Source: Gemmatimonadota bacterium (GTDB taxonomy: Bacteria > Gemmatimonadota > Gemmatimonadetes > Longimicrobiales > Gaopeijiaceae). Taken from it: a stretch of 64,000 nt of DNA. The stretch is taken from contig SKKH01000092.1 of the NCBI GenBank assembly GCA_007121555.1, positions 17,630 through 81,629 of the forward strand. The letters are read 5' to 3'. Position numbers and translations under genes: made by a program. A model generated the notes under the pieces. That model was not told where the DNA came from and made no database searches. It was given only the letters and a program-made list of their open reading frames with translations. Shown piece after piece: positions 8,916-18,647 of the stretch; the stretch's first letter is position 1, and every line of letters begins with the position of its first letter.

Positions 8916-10280
8916 TCAACGGGTCTCCACCTCTTCGATCACCCGGTGGGGCCGGTCGTACGGGGATGCCAGGCTCTCATGCCCGTCGGGCCCGACGGCG
9001 GCCACGCCGAAGTAGTGCTCGTCGATGGAGAGTCCCTCGAAGGTGAACTCGGTCACGTTCCCCACGTCATAGACCTGCTGCCAGTCCATGGACCATCCGT
9101 CTCGGATGAAGATCCGGTAGGAGGCGGCTCCGGGAGAGGGGTCCCACTCCAGGTGGGCCGCATACCGAGATTCTCCTCGGGTGAGTCGAGGCTGGCCGTT
9201 GGGGTTGTCGACCTCGGGAGCCGCCGGCGCCAGCGCCAGGCTGGCCACACCACCCGCGTTCACCCGCGCGTTGCGGGCCAGGTACGGGAAGTAGACCCCG
9301 TCCACAGTGTCTTCCACCGTGTGCTGGCGGGCGTAGTTCTCCATGATCTCAGTGAAGCGGACGGCCGCGAAGCCCCAGTAGTTGAACGGGGTGTGGTCTC
9401 CGCCCCGACCGAAGCGATCTTCCCGACCCACGAGCCGAATGTCGTGATGGGGCATGTAGGCCTTCCCGAATCGGTAGGCGTACCGGGCCAGGGTGCGGGC
9501 CGGAGAGTCGTCGGGTCCAGGGGCGAACACCTGGACGGCGGTGCCGTTGATCTGACCATCACCGGCCCGGATGTTCCCCACGATGTCGTTATTGAAGACC
9601 GCATCGATCTGGATCCCCTCGTCCAGAGCCCTCTTGGCGTGCAGCCGTGCGCCAAAGAGCCCCTGCTCCTCGCCGGCGAAGCCGATGAAGACCAGGGTGG
9701 CGTCGAACTCGAGGCCGCTCTGGGAGAGCACCCGGGCCAGCTCCATGGCCACCGCGGTCCCGCTGGCGTCGTCGTTGGCACCCGGAGCGAAGTTGTCGTG
9801 CTCGGGATAGTCGTCCTCAGCGCCCGGGGGCACCTGGGCCACCGAGTCGTAGTGGCCGCTTACGTAGATTCGGCGCTCGGTCCGGCCCGGGAGCACGGCC
9901 TTCACGTTGCAGATCTCCACATCTCTCGTGATTCGTCCCGAAGCGACCACATCGTAACAATCCAGTCCTACCTGGAGGCGGGGGCTGTAGCCGGCCAGCT
10001 CCTCGACCATCCACTCCCGTGCCGCGCCGATCCCGCGGTCGGGATCATCGACCGACGACATGGTGTTGCGGGTCTCGAAGCTGGCCATGCCGGTGACCAG
10101 GTGTTCCAGGTTCTCCTCGGAGATCTCGGCGACGATTTCCTGGATGCGGGGGTCGATGTCGACCATCCCCTGGGCGTCGAGACTTCCGTTTGCCAGGAGG
10201 AGAGCCAGCGGGAGAAGGAGAAGACGCCAGAGGTCGGGCCTCGATCTCCGGGTCGATGAAGTCGGGATGTGGTCAGTCAT
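8916..10280 (-). CDS. Secreted M28 family peptidase with C-terminal fibronectin-III-like domain
   Basis: This 454-aa protein has a basic N-terminus and hydrophobic signal (RLLLLPLALLLANGSLDAQ). The M28 core shows YVSGHYDSVAQ and APGANDDASGT (His/Asp and bridging Asp), GFAGEEQGLFGARL (catalytic Glu and ligand Glu), FNNDIVGNI (Asp) and GRGGDHTPF (His), so all expected zinc ligands are present. From about residue 365 a fibronectin-III-like domain follows (HLEWDPSPGAASYRIFIR to YFGVAAVGPDG), probably for substrate or surface binding. It is a different M28 subtype from the neighbour at 7100-8668. The ATG at 10280 is used; the longer frame adds low-complexity sequence without a signal. Confidence 0.88.
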   Translation of the reverse strand: MTDHIPTSSTRRSRPDLWRLLLLPLALLLANGSLDAQGMVDIDPRIQEIVAEISEENLEHLVTGMASFETRNTMSSVDDPDRGIGAAREWMVEELAGYSPRLQVGLDCYDVVASGRITRDVEICNVKAVLPGRTERRIYVSGHYDSVAQVPPGAEDDYPEHDNFAPGANDDASGTAVAMELARVLSQSGLEFDATLVFIGFAGEEQGLFGARLHAKRALDEGIQIDAVFNNDIVGNIRAGDGQINGTAVQVFAPGPDDSPARTLARYAYRFGKAYMPHHDIRLVGREDRFGRGGDHTPFNYWGFAAVRFTEIMENYARQHTVEDTVDGVYFPYLARNARVNAGGVASLALAPAAPEVDNPNGQPRLTRGESRYAAHLEWDPSPGAASYRIFIRDGWSMDWQQVYDVGNVTEFTFEGLSIDEHYFGVAAVGPDGHESLASPYDRPHRVIEEVETR

Positions 10281-10336
10281 TGGGTCCTCGTGCGGGAGTT
10301 TCCGGGGAGGGGCACTCGGTCCTCGGCCCCTCGAGT

Positions 10337-11809
10337 CTACCAGATATACCAGTCGTCGTGCTCTTCGGGGCCTGTGGGACCGATCTGTCCCCGTGCCCGT
10401 TCCAGGAGTTCGTCGGGGTCGTACAGCGTCCCCTCCAGGATCACCGTCTCGACGTTCCGGGTGTTTCGGATGTCCTGCAGGGGGTCGCCGCGAATGACGA
10501 CCATGTCGGCCCACTTTCCGGCCGCGATGGAACCGATCTCGTCGTCCATTCCCAGGGCACGGGCCCCGTTGATGGTGCCGAACCGGAGGGCCGAGGCGGT
10601 TGGAATCCCCGCCAGGGTGAAGGCGTGCAGTTCACGGTGGGCGGAAAAGCCTCCCAGGAACTCGCCCTGGCTCGGATTGTCGGTGCCCATCGTGATGAGG
10701 TGTCCGCCCCCTGCGTTGTAGAAGGCCAGCGTGGTGCGCTTCATGGCCTGGTAGAGTTCGGACATCAGGTCCCTGCGGGTCCGCGCCTCCCGTTGGGCCA
10801 CCAACTCCTGGACGTAGGGAGTGAAGAAGCCAGGCTCATCCTCCCAGTAGTCGAACCCCTCCTCCAACTCGGTGAGGTAGATGGGAGCCGTGATGGTGGC
10901 GTTGAAGTAGACGTCGTTGTCCAGGAACAGCTCTACGACCTCCCGAAAGGCCGCGTCCGTGGTGTCCACCTGATTCCAGACCGGATACGCTCCCTCTTCG
11001 GGATCCAGGACCGGCCCGCCCAGGATGTGCTCCACACGGTCGATGCCCATGGCGATGGCGTCGGCTGAGTTGGTGCTGCCCCGGCCCCCGGAGTCCAGGT
11101 GGCCGGTCACCGTTCCGCCGTGCTCGTGCACCCTTTGGATCAGGGGCTCGATGTGCTCTGGGGCCGCTCCCTTCGCCTTGAAGTGGGTCACGCCCCTGGA
11201 GACCCAGTAGTCCACGTCTTCCCGGACCTCCTCGGCCGTCATCTCCGGGTCCCAATCGGGCCGGGTACGACCGTAGTACGGACCGGATGGGATGAGTCTT
11301 GGGCCATCCCACTCTCCGGCCTCGAGGCGGTCCCTGAGGGTCAGCAGGAGTTCGGGCTCGTACTCACCGGCCGGGAAGGTGGTGGTCACCCCGTTGGCCA
11401 GGAAGACGAGGGGGTTGTAGCGGGTCTCCTCGACCCTTCCCTCGCCCGTGAGGTTCATGTTGTGGTGGGCGTGGAGGTCGATGAGTCCCGGCATGACCGT
11501 CTGGTCGTCATCCAGGAGAATCGCGGTGACCGCGGCCCCGTCGGGGACATGGTTCGCCGGCGCTCCCAGGGCCTCGATCCGGCCGTCGGGCGACACCACG
11601 ATGCCCGGATTCGGAATCCGTTCCCCGGCCTCCACGTCGAGGAGCCATCCTGATTCGAGGGTGAGCCAGACCCCCTCGGATCCAGCGCTTCCTTCCTGTG
11701 AAGGCGGGTCCCCGCTGCACGCGGCGATGCTGAGAAGCGCGAGCGCGGATATCAGGACGGCGCGGGAGGTGGTGCCGGACCGGCGAGGCCTTGAGTGTGA
11801 TGGGCGCAT
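10337..11809 (-). CDS. Amidohydrolase-family lipoprotein
   Basis: This 490-aa protein starts with an Arg-rich n-region, a hydrophobic segment and the lipobox LSIAACSGD. The amidohydrolase fold follows: MPGLIDLHAHHNMN gives the first metal-binding HxH, TVTGHLDSGG and GIDRVEHILGG supply later His, and LITMGTDNPSQGEF is the C-terminal catalytic Asp strand. The end (AAGKWADMVVIRGDPLQDI) is the typical closing strand of imidazolonepropionase-like and prolidase-like amidohydrolases. These enzymes hydrolyse amide or cyclic imide bonds. Secreted forms are often annotated as Xaa-Pro dipeptidases; the substrate here is not determinable. It sits downstream of SusD, separated from it by a hairpin, and upstream of two secreted peptidases. 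Confidence 0.85.
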   Translation of the reverse strand: MRPSHSRPRRSGTTSRAVLISALALLSIAACSGDPPSQEGSAGSEGVWLTLESGWLLDVEAGERIPNPGIVVSPDGRIEALGAPANHVPDGAAVTAILLDDDQTVMPGLIDLHAHHNMNLTGEGRVEETRYNPLVFLANGVTTTFPAGEYEPELLLTLRDRLEAGEWDGPRLIPSGPYYGRTRPDWDPEMTAEEVREDVDYWVSRGVTHFKAKGAAPEHIEPLIQRVHEHGGTVTGHLDSGGRGSTNSADAIAMGIDRVEHILGGPVLDPEEGAYPVWNQVDTTDAAFREVVELFLDNDVYFNATITAPIYLTELEEGFDYWEDEPGFFTPYVQELVAQREARTRRDLMSELYQAMKRTTLAFYNAGGGHLITMGTDNPSQGEFLGGFSAHRELHAFTLAGIPTASALRFGTINGARALGMDDEIGSIAAGKWADMVVIRGDPLQDIRNTRNVETVILEGTLYDPDELLERARGQIGPTGPEEHDDWYIW

Positions 11810-11866
11810 GGCGTTGTGCGGTCGTGGGTCAGGTGGTGGGGTCAGCGTGGGGAGAAGAAGGTGCGA

Positions 11867-11908
11867 GGCTCCCTGCACCGGCGATCCTCTCCACCGGTGC
11901 AGGGAGCC
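11867..11908 (-). terminator. Hairpin between susD and the amidohydrolase gene
   Basis: A 15-bp perfect stem pairs 11867-11881 with 11894-11908 around a 12-nt loop. It follows the SusD stop on the minus strand by about 40 nt. There is no clear U-tract on the minus transcript, so it may attenuate rather than end transcription from the SusCD genes. Confidence 0.5.
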
Positions 11909-11949
11909 CCGTACTTTCTAGCTGCCGTGGTCTCGGCGTTCCGGGAGCA

Positions 11950-13251
11950 TCATCCTCCCAGATTCGGGTTGCTCTGCCTCTCCTGTTCCGGCAGAGGCAT
12001 GCAGGTGATCGGACCCCAGGCCTGACCCTTGTGATTCGTGCCGGTAGGGAAGGGGATGTCGTGGCGAAGCTTGTCGTTCAACCGGTGCCCCTCGCTGAAG
12101 AGCTGCCGCCGGCGCTCCTCGATCACGACGTCCAGCATGTTTTCGTCTCCCGAAAGCTCGAGGGCGGGCAGATCCTGGGAGGCCCGGAGCTGGTTGATGA
12201 CGTCTTCGGCTTCGCTGGGACGCGCCTCCGCGATGATGAGTTGAGCCTCCTCCCATGAAGCCATGGGGATGTCCGAGTCGGCCTCGGGAAACTTCTCCTG
12301 GAAGAAGTGGGGGGTGACCCCATCATGACCGAACTGTCCGGCGTCCGTCACCGGCACCCGTGGATCGGGTTGGTCGCCGATCATCACGTTCCCGAACTCC
12401 TCGGGCTCCACCGATAGGACCCGGTTCCTGTGATTCAGGTTGTAGAGGCGGTTCTCCCTCCGTCCATTCACGGTGGAGTATTCGGCATTCCAGACGAAGC
12501 CCTGAGGGATCATCTCCGCGTCGGATGCGGCTCCCGCCAGATTCCCCAGGTTCAGGCGAGCTCGGGCCCGGCCCGCCGTGGCGAGCAGTCGAATTTCGTT
12601 GTTCCCGGCCGCCTCAGCGTGGGAGATCGCCGTGGTGAGGCGCTGTTCGGCCGTCTCCATCACCTGGGTTCGGGACATGAGCGGCCCCTGATCGACGGCC
12701 ATCTCACAGAACCCTTCACCCAGGAGGATGTAGGAGAAGCCTGCATATGCGGAGAGCTGACCCAGGAGGTCACTCCGGTCTGGCACGTCGGCCTCCGAGA
12801 ATCCCTCGATGAGGCGACCTCCCTCCTCGGCGACGTATCGGGCCTGCTGGAGGGGTGTGTAGGCCCCGAGTCCCGTAGCGTCACGCCCGGTGGGGCAGCT
12901 TCCGGTGATGGAGTTCAACTCCAGCCCTCTCCACCCCCAGGTGTTCACGTTCAGCCAGCTCGACGCGTTCCGGTACTCGCCGGACAGGATTCCGGTGGTC
13001 GTGACGTAACTGGTGTAGGCGCACTCGAATTGGCCGAGTGCGCTGTTCAGAAGTGTCTGGGCGAGGGCTGGATTGTTCAGGCTCTCGGCTTCCACCGTGC
13101 CCGGCAACTCGACCTCGAGGAGGCTGTCGCAGGCGGCGGTGAGTCCGATGAGGACCACGCCCAGAGCAGTGAATACTGCGCGCCTCAGCGTGCGGCCGGA
13201 GGGCCGTGTGCCCGTTCTCGATGTAGATGGTGTGGTGATTCTCTTAAGCAT
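11950..13251 (-). CDS. SusD/RagB-family outer-membrane lipoprotein
   Basis: This 433-aa protein is the SusD-like partner of the SusC channel encoded 10 bp upstream. The N-terminal region has a signal and lipobox, LIGLTAACDSLLEVELPG; the motif after the Cys is characteristic of SusD proteins. Helical repeats follow (AEEGGRLIEGFSEADVPD, TTAISHAEAAGNNEIRLL and so on). The C-terminus has the family motif IIAEARPSEAEDVINQLRA and VVIEERRRQLFSEGHRLND. SusD homologues are lids that capture ligand at the cell surface and pass it to SusC. The ligand is unknown; the downstream peptidases suggest peptides rather than glycans, since no glycosidase is in this operon. Confidence 0.9.
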   Translation of the reverse strand: MLKRITTPSTSRTGTRPSGRTLRRAVFTALGVVLIGLTAACDSLLEVELPGTVEAESLNNPALAQTLLNSALGQFECAYTSYVTTTGILSGEYRNASSWLNVNTWGWRGLELNSITGSCPTGRDATGLGAYTPLQQARYVAEEGGRLIEGFSEADVPDRSDLLGQLSAYAGFSYILLGEGFCEMAVDQGPLMSRTQVMETAEQRLTTAISHAEAAGNNEIRLLATAGRARARLNLGNLAGAASDAEMIPQGFVWNAEYSTVNGRRENRLYNLNHRNRVLSVEPEEFGNVMIGDQPDPRVPVTDAGQFGHDGVTPHFFQEKFPEADSDIPMASWEEAQLIIAEARPSEAEDVINQLRASQDLPALELSGDENMLDVVIEERRRQLFSEGHRLNDKLRHDIPFPTGTNHKGQAWGPITCMPLPEQERQSNPNLGG

Positions 13252-13261
13252 GAATCGCTCC

Positions 13262-16200
13262 TCAGAAGCTCAGGCGCACGGTGAGAGTGGCGCTCGCGGT
13301 GGGGGGGAGGACGGTCTGGTAGCCCGTGGCCGACTGGCCGGTGGAACGCACCTCCGGATCCCACGTGATCATGTTCGCAAGCCGCTCCCGGACGGATCCA
13401 TCGCGGGGAGTGCTCCAGCCGTGCTCGGCCGTCCAGAGCATGGCCACGTTGCGCATGCCCAAGCTGACCGAACCTCTCTGGGCGCCCACCCTCGAAGCGA
13501 AGGCGTCCGGCAGGAGGTAGGTCGCCGACACTTCCCTCAAGCGCACGAATCCTGCCTTGTAGAGGGACGTCCGGTCGTTCTCGAAGATTCGCACGGCCTG
13601 GAGGAAGGGATTGTCTCCCCTCAGCACGGCCTCGGTCGTGGCCTGGTTGTGCGTCGCGCGGATCTCGGTGTTGGTGTGGTGGTGCCCACCGTTGCCCTCG
13701 ACCCGGGCGTAGAGGGTCAGGTTCTCGAAGAGGGTGAAGGTGTTTCCGAAACCGATCTGCCAGGTGGGCTGGGAGTGCCCCATCCAGAGCTGCGGTGCTT
13801 CACCGCAGGGGACGAGCGATCCACCCACTTCCACACCCTGCGGTCCGGTCCCTCCATCACACAGGGCCGAGAGCACCTGGCCGTTTTCGTCGATCTCCAC
13901 CTCCACGAACTCTCTCATGAAGAAGTCACCGATGGAGTACCCTTCCCGGTGCTGGGCCTGGCCCGGAGCGCCGATGAAGTCGAGGCCGCCCAAATCCTTG
14001 ATCTCGTTGTTCATGGTCGAGAACTGGGTGTCGACCTCCCAGGCGAACCGGGGAGACTCCATGAGGCGAGCCGAAACGGCCACCTCGTTCCCCCAGGCGT
14101 GGAGCAGACCGATGTTGACGATCTGGGACCCGGTGAATCCCGAGGAAGGGGCCAGGGGACGGTTCACGATGGCGTCTTTCACCGCCCGCTGATACCGGGT
14201 GAACTCAACGTCCAGGCGCCCGTCCAGGAAGCTGGCATCGAATCCCAACTCCAGCTCTTCTCCCCGCTCAGGCTGGAGCTGAGGGTTCCCGAAGGCACTG
14301 GGAAGGAGTGCGGGACGGTCCCGGTATCCGATGACCGGATCGTAGAGTCGGGATGCGTCGAAGGTGCCAGGCTGCTGACCGGCGGCACCCCAGGCACCGC
14401 GAAGCCGGAGCTGCTCCACCGAATCCCACCGCCAGAACGGCTCTTCATGGAGGACCCACGTCGCGCTCAGCTTGGGGTAGATGGCGGCGTCGAATTCTAC
14501 GCCGAAGGCGCTGTTGTCGTCGGCGCGGACCGCGGCGGTAAGGAATCGACGATTCTCCCAGCCCACCTGCTGCTGGACATAGACGCCCACGGTGGAGTTC
14601 TCGAGAAAGTCCTCACCCCCGTCCCGAACTGCACCCCCGGAAACGGTGGTGATGGGTACGGCGGGGAACTGAGCACCGGACGAGTTGATGAACGCGGATT
14701 CGCTCTTGTAGTATTGGAATCCGACCGCGCTCTCCAGGTCGTAGTTGCCCAGGCTGAAGTTCGCGCTGCCCGAGTAGTCTACGGTCACGAAGCTGCGGGT
14801 GCCGCGCTCCACCGATTTCGACCCCAGGGAGAGCTGACCATACACGTGGTCGGCGCCGTCCGGGTGCTGGGGATAGAGAGTCCAGTTCACCTCGGAGCTG
14901 GAATCCAGTCCAGCCACCAGGCGATGGGAGGACCAGCTCACGGGCTGGTAACGCAACTCCACATTGGTGGTGGTCCGATCGTTGTCGGCTCGGCTCTGGA
15001 CCTCACTCCAGGTCTCTGGTGGTGCCTGCCTCCAGCCCCTGCGGCGGTCGTCCAGGTTGCGCGGGTTGGACCAGATCAGATTGCTGAAGGGGTCGGGGTT
15101 GATTCCGCCCTGGGCCAGTCGGGTGTCTCCGGTGATGTACGAGCTTCCCACCGTCACCCGAAGGTCGTCGGTGAGGAGGATCTCCATGTTTGCGCGGATG
15201 GCGGTCCGCTTGCTCCAGTTGTGCGATACGATGCCGGTGTCGTCGTCCCGGGATACGGAGGCGAAGTACCGGACCGCATCCGTGCCGCCTCGCATGCTCA
15301 GGTTGTAGCTCTGCAGCAGCCCATAGCCGAAGGGGGCGCCCAGGCCGTTCACTCGTTCGTTCTCGTAGACGTTGAAGCCGAAGAGCTCACCAGGGTTATC
15401 GGGATCGGGCATGTATCGCATGCCGGTCCGGCCCTCCGGATTCCAGAGCCAGTTCGTGCCGGTCCGGGTGGTGACGTCGAACTGCGGTGCGCCGGTGGCT
15501 CCTCTCTTCGTGATGATCTGGATCACCCCGTTGGAGGCCTCGGTGCCGTAGAGGGTGGCGGCCGCAGGTCCCTTGATGATCTCGATGCTCTGGATGTCAC
15601 CGGGGTGGATGTCGTTGAGGCGGCTCACATTGGCTCCCCCTCGCTGACCAGGCCCTCGCCGGGGGTCGCTGTCCATGCGGACCCCATCGATGTAGATGAT
15701 GGGCTCGTTGGCCAGGGAAAGGCTGCTGTTGCCTCGGATCCGGACGGCCGATCCGGTTCCCACCTGTCCGGTGCCCGGCAGCATCATCGCGCCGGGAGTC
15801 CGTTGTCCCACCAGCTGATCTACGTTGCCGATGGGCGAGCGGGCCATGACATCCTCGGCGTCCACGGTGGCCACCACGTTGCCGATGGCGCGGCGCTGGG
15901 TTCCCCCGGCGGTACCTGTGACGACGATCCCGTCGAGGTCCAGGGCACGCTCGCTCAGCTGGAAGTCCACCGTCGCAGTTCCGCCCGAGGTCACGGTGGC
16001 CTGGGCCGAGGTGCTGGCGAATCCGATGAGCTGGACCGTCACCGTCACCTCTCCGGCGGGAACACCGGAGATGCTGTAGTTCCCCCCGCTGTCCGTGATC
16101 GTCCCCAGGTTCGTATCCTCAACGAAGACCTGGGCCGCCGGCAGGGGCCGGTTCGTTCGTCCATGGATCACCTGACCTTCAATCGTACCAGTCAGGGCGC

Positions 16201-16678
16201 GGGCCCGAACGCCGGACCGCGGGGACCTGAGCGAAGCCTGGGCGAGGACTCTCGACCCGGGTAGGGCCGTGCTGGACGCGAGGCGGTTGTGGTCGCCCCC
16301 GTTCCGGAACTCGCTGCGAGGCTCGACCACCACCTGACGTCCCACGGACTCCCAGGCGAAGGGAGTGCCGTCCAGAATGAGGTCCAGGGCCTCTCGGACC
16401 GAGCGCTCGGTGCATCGGCAGGACACCGCAGGCTCCTCCGGAAGGAGGCTCGGCGAAAAGGTGATGGGCACGCCGGAGCGATCCCGGAGGGTGAGGAGCA
16501 TGTCGGCCAGGGACAGGGCCTCGGCCTCCACGCGTGCGGGGCGATCCAGAAGTGCCGCGGCCTGAGCCTCGGCGACCTCGGCCCCGACGCTGGCCAGGAG
16601 CGTGTGGTCCTGGGCCGAAACGGGAAGGCTCCCCATCACCAGCAAAAGTGCTGCGGTGAGTAGACGAGAGAGCTTCAT
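13262..16678 (-). CDS. SusC/RagA-family TonB-dependent outer-membrane channel with STN signalling domain
   Basis: This 1138-aa protein starts at an ATG preceded by AGGAGG. Domains in order: signal peptide (LTAALLLVMGSLPVSAQ); an STN (secretin/TonB N-terminal) domain at about 50-110 (MLLTLRDRSGVPITFSP); a carboxypeptidase-regulatory-like beta-sandwich at about 145-235 (TIEGQVIHGRTNRPLPAAQV); the TonB plug at about 240-370 with the SusC motif IIYIDGVRMDSDP and GPAAATLYGTEASNGVIQI; then the 22-strand barrel to the end. The STN domain is the part of FecA-type transducers that contacts the periplasmic FecR anti-sigma factor, whose gene lies just upstream here. Together with the ECF sigma gene this predicts substrate-induced expression of the operon. 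Energy would come through TonB; a TonB-like gene is at 28236-28964. Confidence 0.92.
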   Translation of the reverse strand: MKLSRLLTAALLLVMGSLPVSAQDHTLLASVGAEVAEAQAAALLDRPARVEAEALSLADMLLTLRDRSGVPITFSPSLLPEEPAVSCRCTERSVREALDLILDGTPFAWESVGRQVVVEPRSEFRNGGDHNRLASSTALPGSRVLAQASLRSPRSGVRARALTGTIEGQVIHGRTNRPLPAAQVFVEDTNLGTITDSGGNYSISGVPAGEVTVTVQLIGFASTSAQATVTSGGTATVDFQLSERALDLDGIVVTGTAGGTQRRAIGNVVATVDAEDVMARSPIGNVDQLVGQRTPGAMMLPGTGQVGTGSAVRIRGNSSLSLANEPIIYIDGVRMDSDPRRGPGQRGGANVSRLNDIHPGDIQSIEIIKGPAAATLYGTEASNGVIQIITKRGATGAPQFDVTTRTGTNWLWNPEGRTGMRYMPDPDNPGELFGFNVYENERVNGLGAPFGYGLLQSYNLSMRGGTDAVRYFASVSRDDDTGIVSHNWSKRTAIRANMEILLTDDLRVTVGSSYITGDTRLAQGGINPDPFSNLIWSNPRNLDDRRRGWRQAPPETWSEVQSRADNDRTTTNVELRYQPVSWSSHRLVAGLDSSSEVNWTLYPQHPDGADHVYGQLSLGSKSVERGTRSFVTVDYSGSANFSLGNYDLESAVGFQYYKSESAFINSSGAQFPAVPITTVSGGAVRDGGEDFLENSTVGVYVQQQVGWENRRFLTAAVRADDNSAFGVEFDAAIYPKLSATWVLHEEPFWRWDSVEQLRLRGAWGAAGQQPGTFDASRLYDPVIGYRDRPALLPSAFGNPQLQPERGEELELGFDASFLDGRLDVEFTRYQRAVKDAIVNRPLAPSSGFTGSQIVNIGLLHAWGNEVAVSARLMESPRFAWEVDTQFSTMNNEIKDLGGLDFIGAPGQAQHREGYSIGDFFMREFVEVEIDENGQVLSALCDGGTGPQGVEVGGSLVPCGEAPQLWMGHSQPTWQIGFGNTFTLFENLTLYARVEGNGGHHHTNTEIRATHNQATTEAVLRGDNPFLQAVRIFENDRTSLYKAGFVRLREVSATYLLPDAFASRVGAQRGSVSLGMRNVAMLWTAEHGWSTPRDGSVRERLANMITWDPEVRSTGQSATGYQTVLPPTASATLTVRLSF

Positions 16679-16817
16679 GATTGAACCTCCTGAGGGGGTG
16701 GGCTGTCGAACGTTCGGGAGAAGGGATGCCTCATTGGTCTCCATGGGCTGGGGTACGGTCGTGAAGGTGAACAGGGCGCATGGGCAGGGATCGAGTACTG
16801 GGGTGGTGGCTCGTCGA

Positions 16818-17783
16818 TCATGGGAGCATTCGGATCGTGTCCGCGGACATGGTGCAGGTCACCGCGGCGGCTCGGCAGACGAGCTCAACCACCTGTTCCA
16901 TCTCCGATTCGCTGAACCAACCGGTGACGGTCCGGTCGTGGAGTTCCGGGTCCATGATGCGGATCGAGATCCCTGCTCGACGCTCCAGCTCTCGGGCGAC
17001 TCGGGGCAGGGGGGTGGACTCGAAGGCCACGAATGCTCCCATCCAGCCCAGGAGCTCCTCCGGGTCGGCCACACTTTCGACGCGGGGACTCTGGTCGCTT
17101 CGACTCTGGCTCCGTTCCCCGGCCCGAACCTCCACCTCCTCGCCTCCGCCCCGGACCGACACGCTCCCTTCGACAACCAGGAGGTTCATCTCGTCGTGCC
17201 GAGCGTTGACCTCGAAGCGGGTGCCGAGGACGGTGGCTTCTCCCCCGCCAGTCCGAACGTGGAAGGGGCGGCTGGAGTCGGGGGTTACGGCGAGGAAGGC
17301 CTGGCCGTCCACCGCGACCCAGCGCTCTGAAGCGCCAACGGAGCTCTGAATGCGGGTGCCCGGTGCCATTCGGATGACTGAACCATCGGGGAGGGTGGCC
17401 GTGGCCATCTCTCCCGGTCCGGTGACCACCTGCGAAACTTGAGCGGGCTCCGGAGCGCCGGAATCAACCAGGCTCTGGCCGGCCCAGGAGCCGATCCCAA
17501 GAGAGAGGACGATCACCGCGGCCCATGCCAGCGGGCGGCTCCAGGGGGAGGAACTCCCGCGGTCGCCCGTCTGGGCGGCTCGGTGGCGACCCTCCAACTC
17601 CGCCAGAGTGGGCGCTGGAATTCGAAAGTCCACGGGATCGGCAGAGGCCGAGGCCTGCCACACTTCGGCCATTTCCCGGTACCGGCGCTCGTGATCGAGG
17701 GAGGCCTCTCTCCAGCGGCGGAGTTCTTCCTCCTGGTCCGGAGTGGTCCGCCCCTGAAGCGAGTGGAGGATGAGTTGGTCCAA
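16818..17783 (-). CDS. FecR-family anti-sigma regulator
   Basis: This 321-aa inner-membrane regulator has an N-terminal cytoplasmic helical segment (LDQLILHSLQGRTTPDQEEE, the usual FecR opening), one membrane helix (WAAVIVLSLGIGSWAG), a FecR domain (VIRMAPGTRIQSSVG to VLGTRFEVNARHDE) and a C-terminal DUF4974/STN-like domain (VAFESTPLPRVARELERR) that would receive the signal from SusC. I propose a TTG start at 17783 with GAGGA about 10 nt upstream, because the family begins at that sequence; an upstream GTG at 17924 would add 47 residues with no family resemblance. It lies between the ECF sigma gene and susC on the same strand. Confidence 0.85.
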   Translation of the reverse strand: MDQLILHSLQGRTTPDQEEELRRWREASLDHERRYREMAEVWQASASADPVDFRIPAPTLAELEGRHRAAQTGDRGSSSPWSRPLAWAAVIVLSLGIGSWAGQSLVDSGAPEPAQVSQVVTGPGEMATATLPDGSVIRMAPGTRIQSSVGASERWVAVDGQAFLAVTPDSSRPFHVRTGGGEATVLGTRFEVNARHDEMNLLVVEGSVSVRGGGEEVEVRAGERSQSRSDQSPRVESVADPEELLGWMGAFVAFESTPLPRVARELERRAGISIRIMDPELHDRTVTGWFSESEMEQVVELVCRAAAVTCTMSADTIRMLP

Positions 17784-18002
17784 GACGTCTGTTCCTCGAC
17801 GGGCGCTCGAGGAAGGAAGAGTGACGCCGCAGCTGGGCCATCGAACTCGAATCTTCCGCCGGGCCGCTTCTGAAGGTCCGTGGATCCGGGGCAGGCGATC
17901 CTGGGTGCCGGGCCCGGCGTTCACCCACTCAACACCCGGGGGCAGAAATCACTACTACTCCACCTTCGAAGGTTCTGACGGGCGGAGGGCTGGAGGAGCC
18001 GA

Positions 18003-18647
18003 TCAGCTGCTCCTGCCCAGCTCCCGGTGTACCTCGCGCAGCTCACGGCGGAGCTGAGTGAGGGCGGAGCTCATCTGGTTGGATACGGTCTGGGGTGAGA
18101 TGTCGAGAATCTCGGCGATCTCCCGGTGGCTCTGACCGTGAAATCGAGCCAGGATGAAGATCTCCTTGCGACGCGGGGGAAGCGAGTCGATGGCTCGCCG
18201 AACACTTCGCGAGAGGTCCGAGTCACGGGAGATCTCTTCGGGAGACGGACCGCTCCGGCGCAGTATGGGGAGGCTTCCGAGGATGCGGTCCCGGGTCCGG
18301 CGGCCTCTGCGTTGATTCAGGGCCTCGTTCCGGGTCGTCCGGTAGAGGAACGCCTGCAAACGGTCCGTGGGAGTCCATTCGTTGCGTCGCTCCCAGATCC
18401 GCAGCGCCACCTCCTGCACTACGTCCTCTGCGGCATCTCGGCTCCGAACGATCTGCTGGGCATAGGAAACCAGGGGAGCCCAGTACGTCTGGAGGAGCTC
18501 GTCCATGGCGTTCCGATCCCCTCGGTGGATCCGTTCCATGATGGAGTGGGTGCCTGGATCCGCCTTCCGGGTGGCGTGACTTCCTTCCTCGACGACGTGC
18601 TTGCGACGCACCGCCTGGTCCTGAAGCCGTGGCTGCCCTTCACTCAT
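18003..18647 (-). CDS. ECF RNA polymerase sigma factor (FecI/RpoE type)
   Basis: This protein of about 214 aa has sigma region 2 (DELLQTYWAPLVSYAQQIV, RDAAEDVVQEVALRIWERR) and region 4 (IDSLPPRRKEIFILARFHGQ, REIAEILDISPQTVSNQMSS). These are the core-binding/-10 and -35 recognition segments of ECF sigma factors. It would be held by the FecR protein encoded 219 bp downstream and released when the SusC channel binds ligand, driving its own operon. The start is uncertain: ATG 18647 gives a 59-residue leader compared with ATG 18539, and neither has a convincing Shine-Dalgarno sequence. The leader is basic and not conserved in the family as I know it. Confidence 0.88.
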   Translation of the reverse strand: MSEGQPRLQDQAVRRKHVVEEGSHATRKADPGTHSIMERIHRGDRNAMDELLQTYWAPLVSYAQQIVRSRDAAEDVVQEVALRIWERRNEWTPTDRLQAFLYRTTRNEALNQRRGRRTRDRILGSLPILRRSGPSPEEISRDSDLSRSVRRAIDSLPPRRKEIFILARFHGQSHREIAEILDISPQTVSNQMSSALTQLRRELREVHRELGRSS

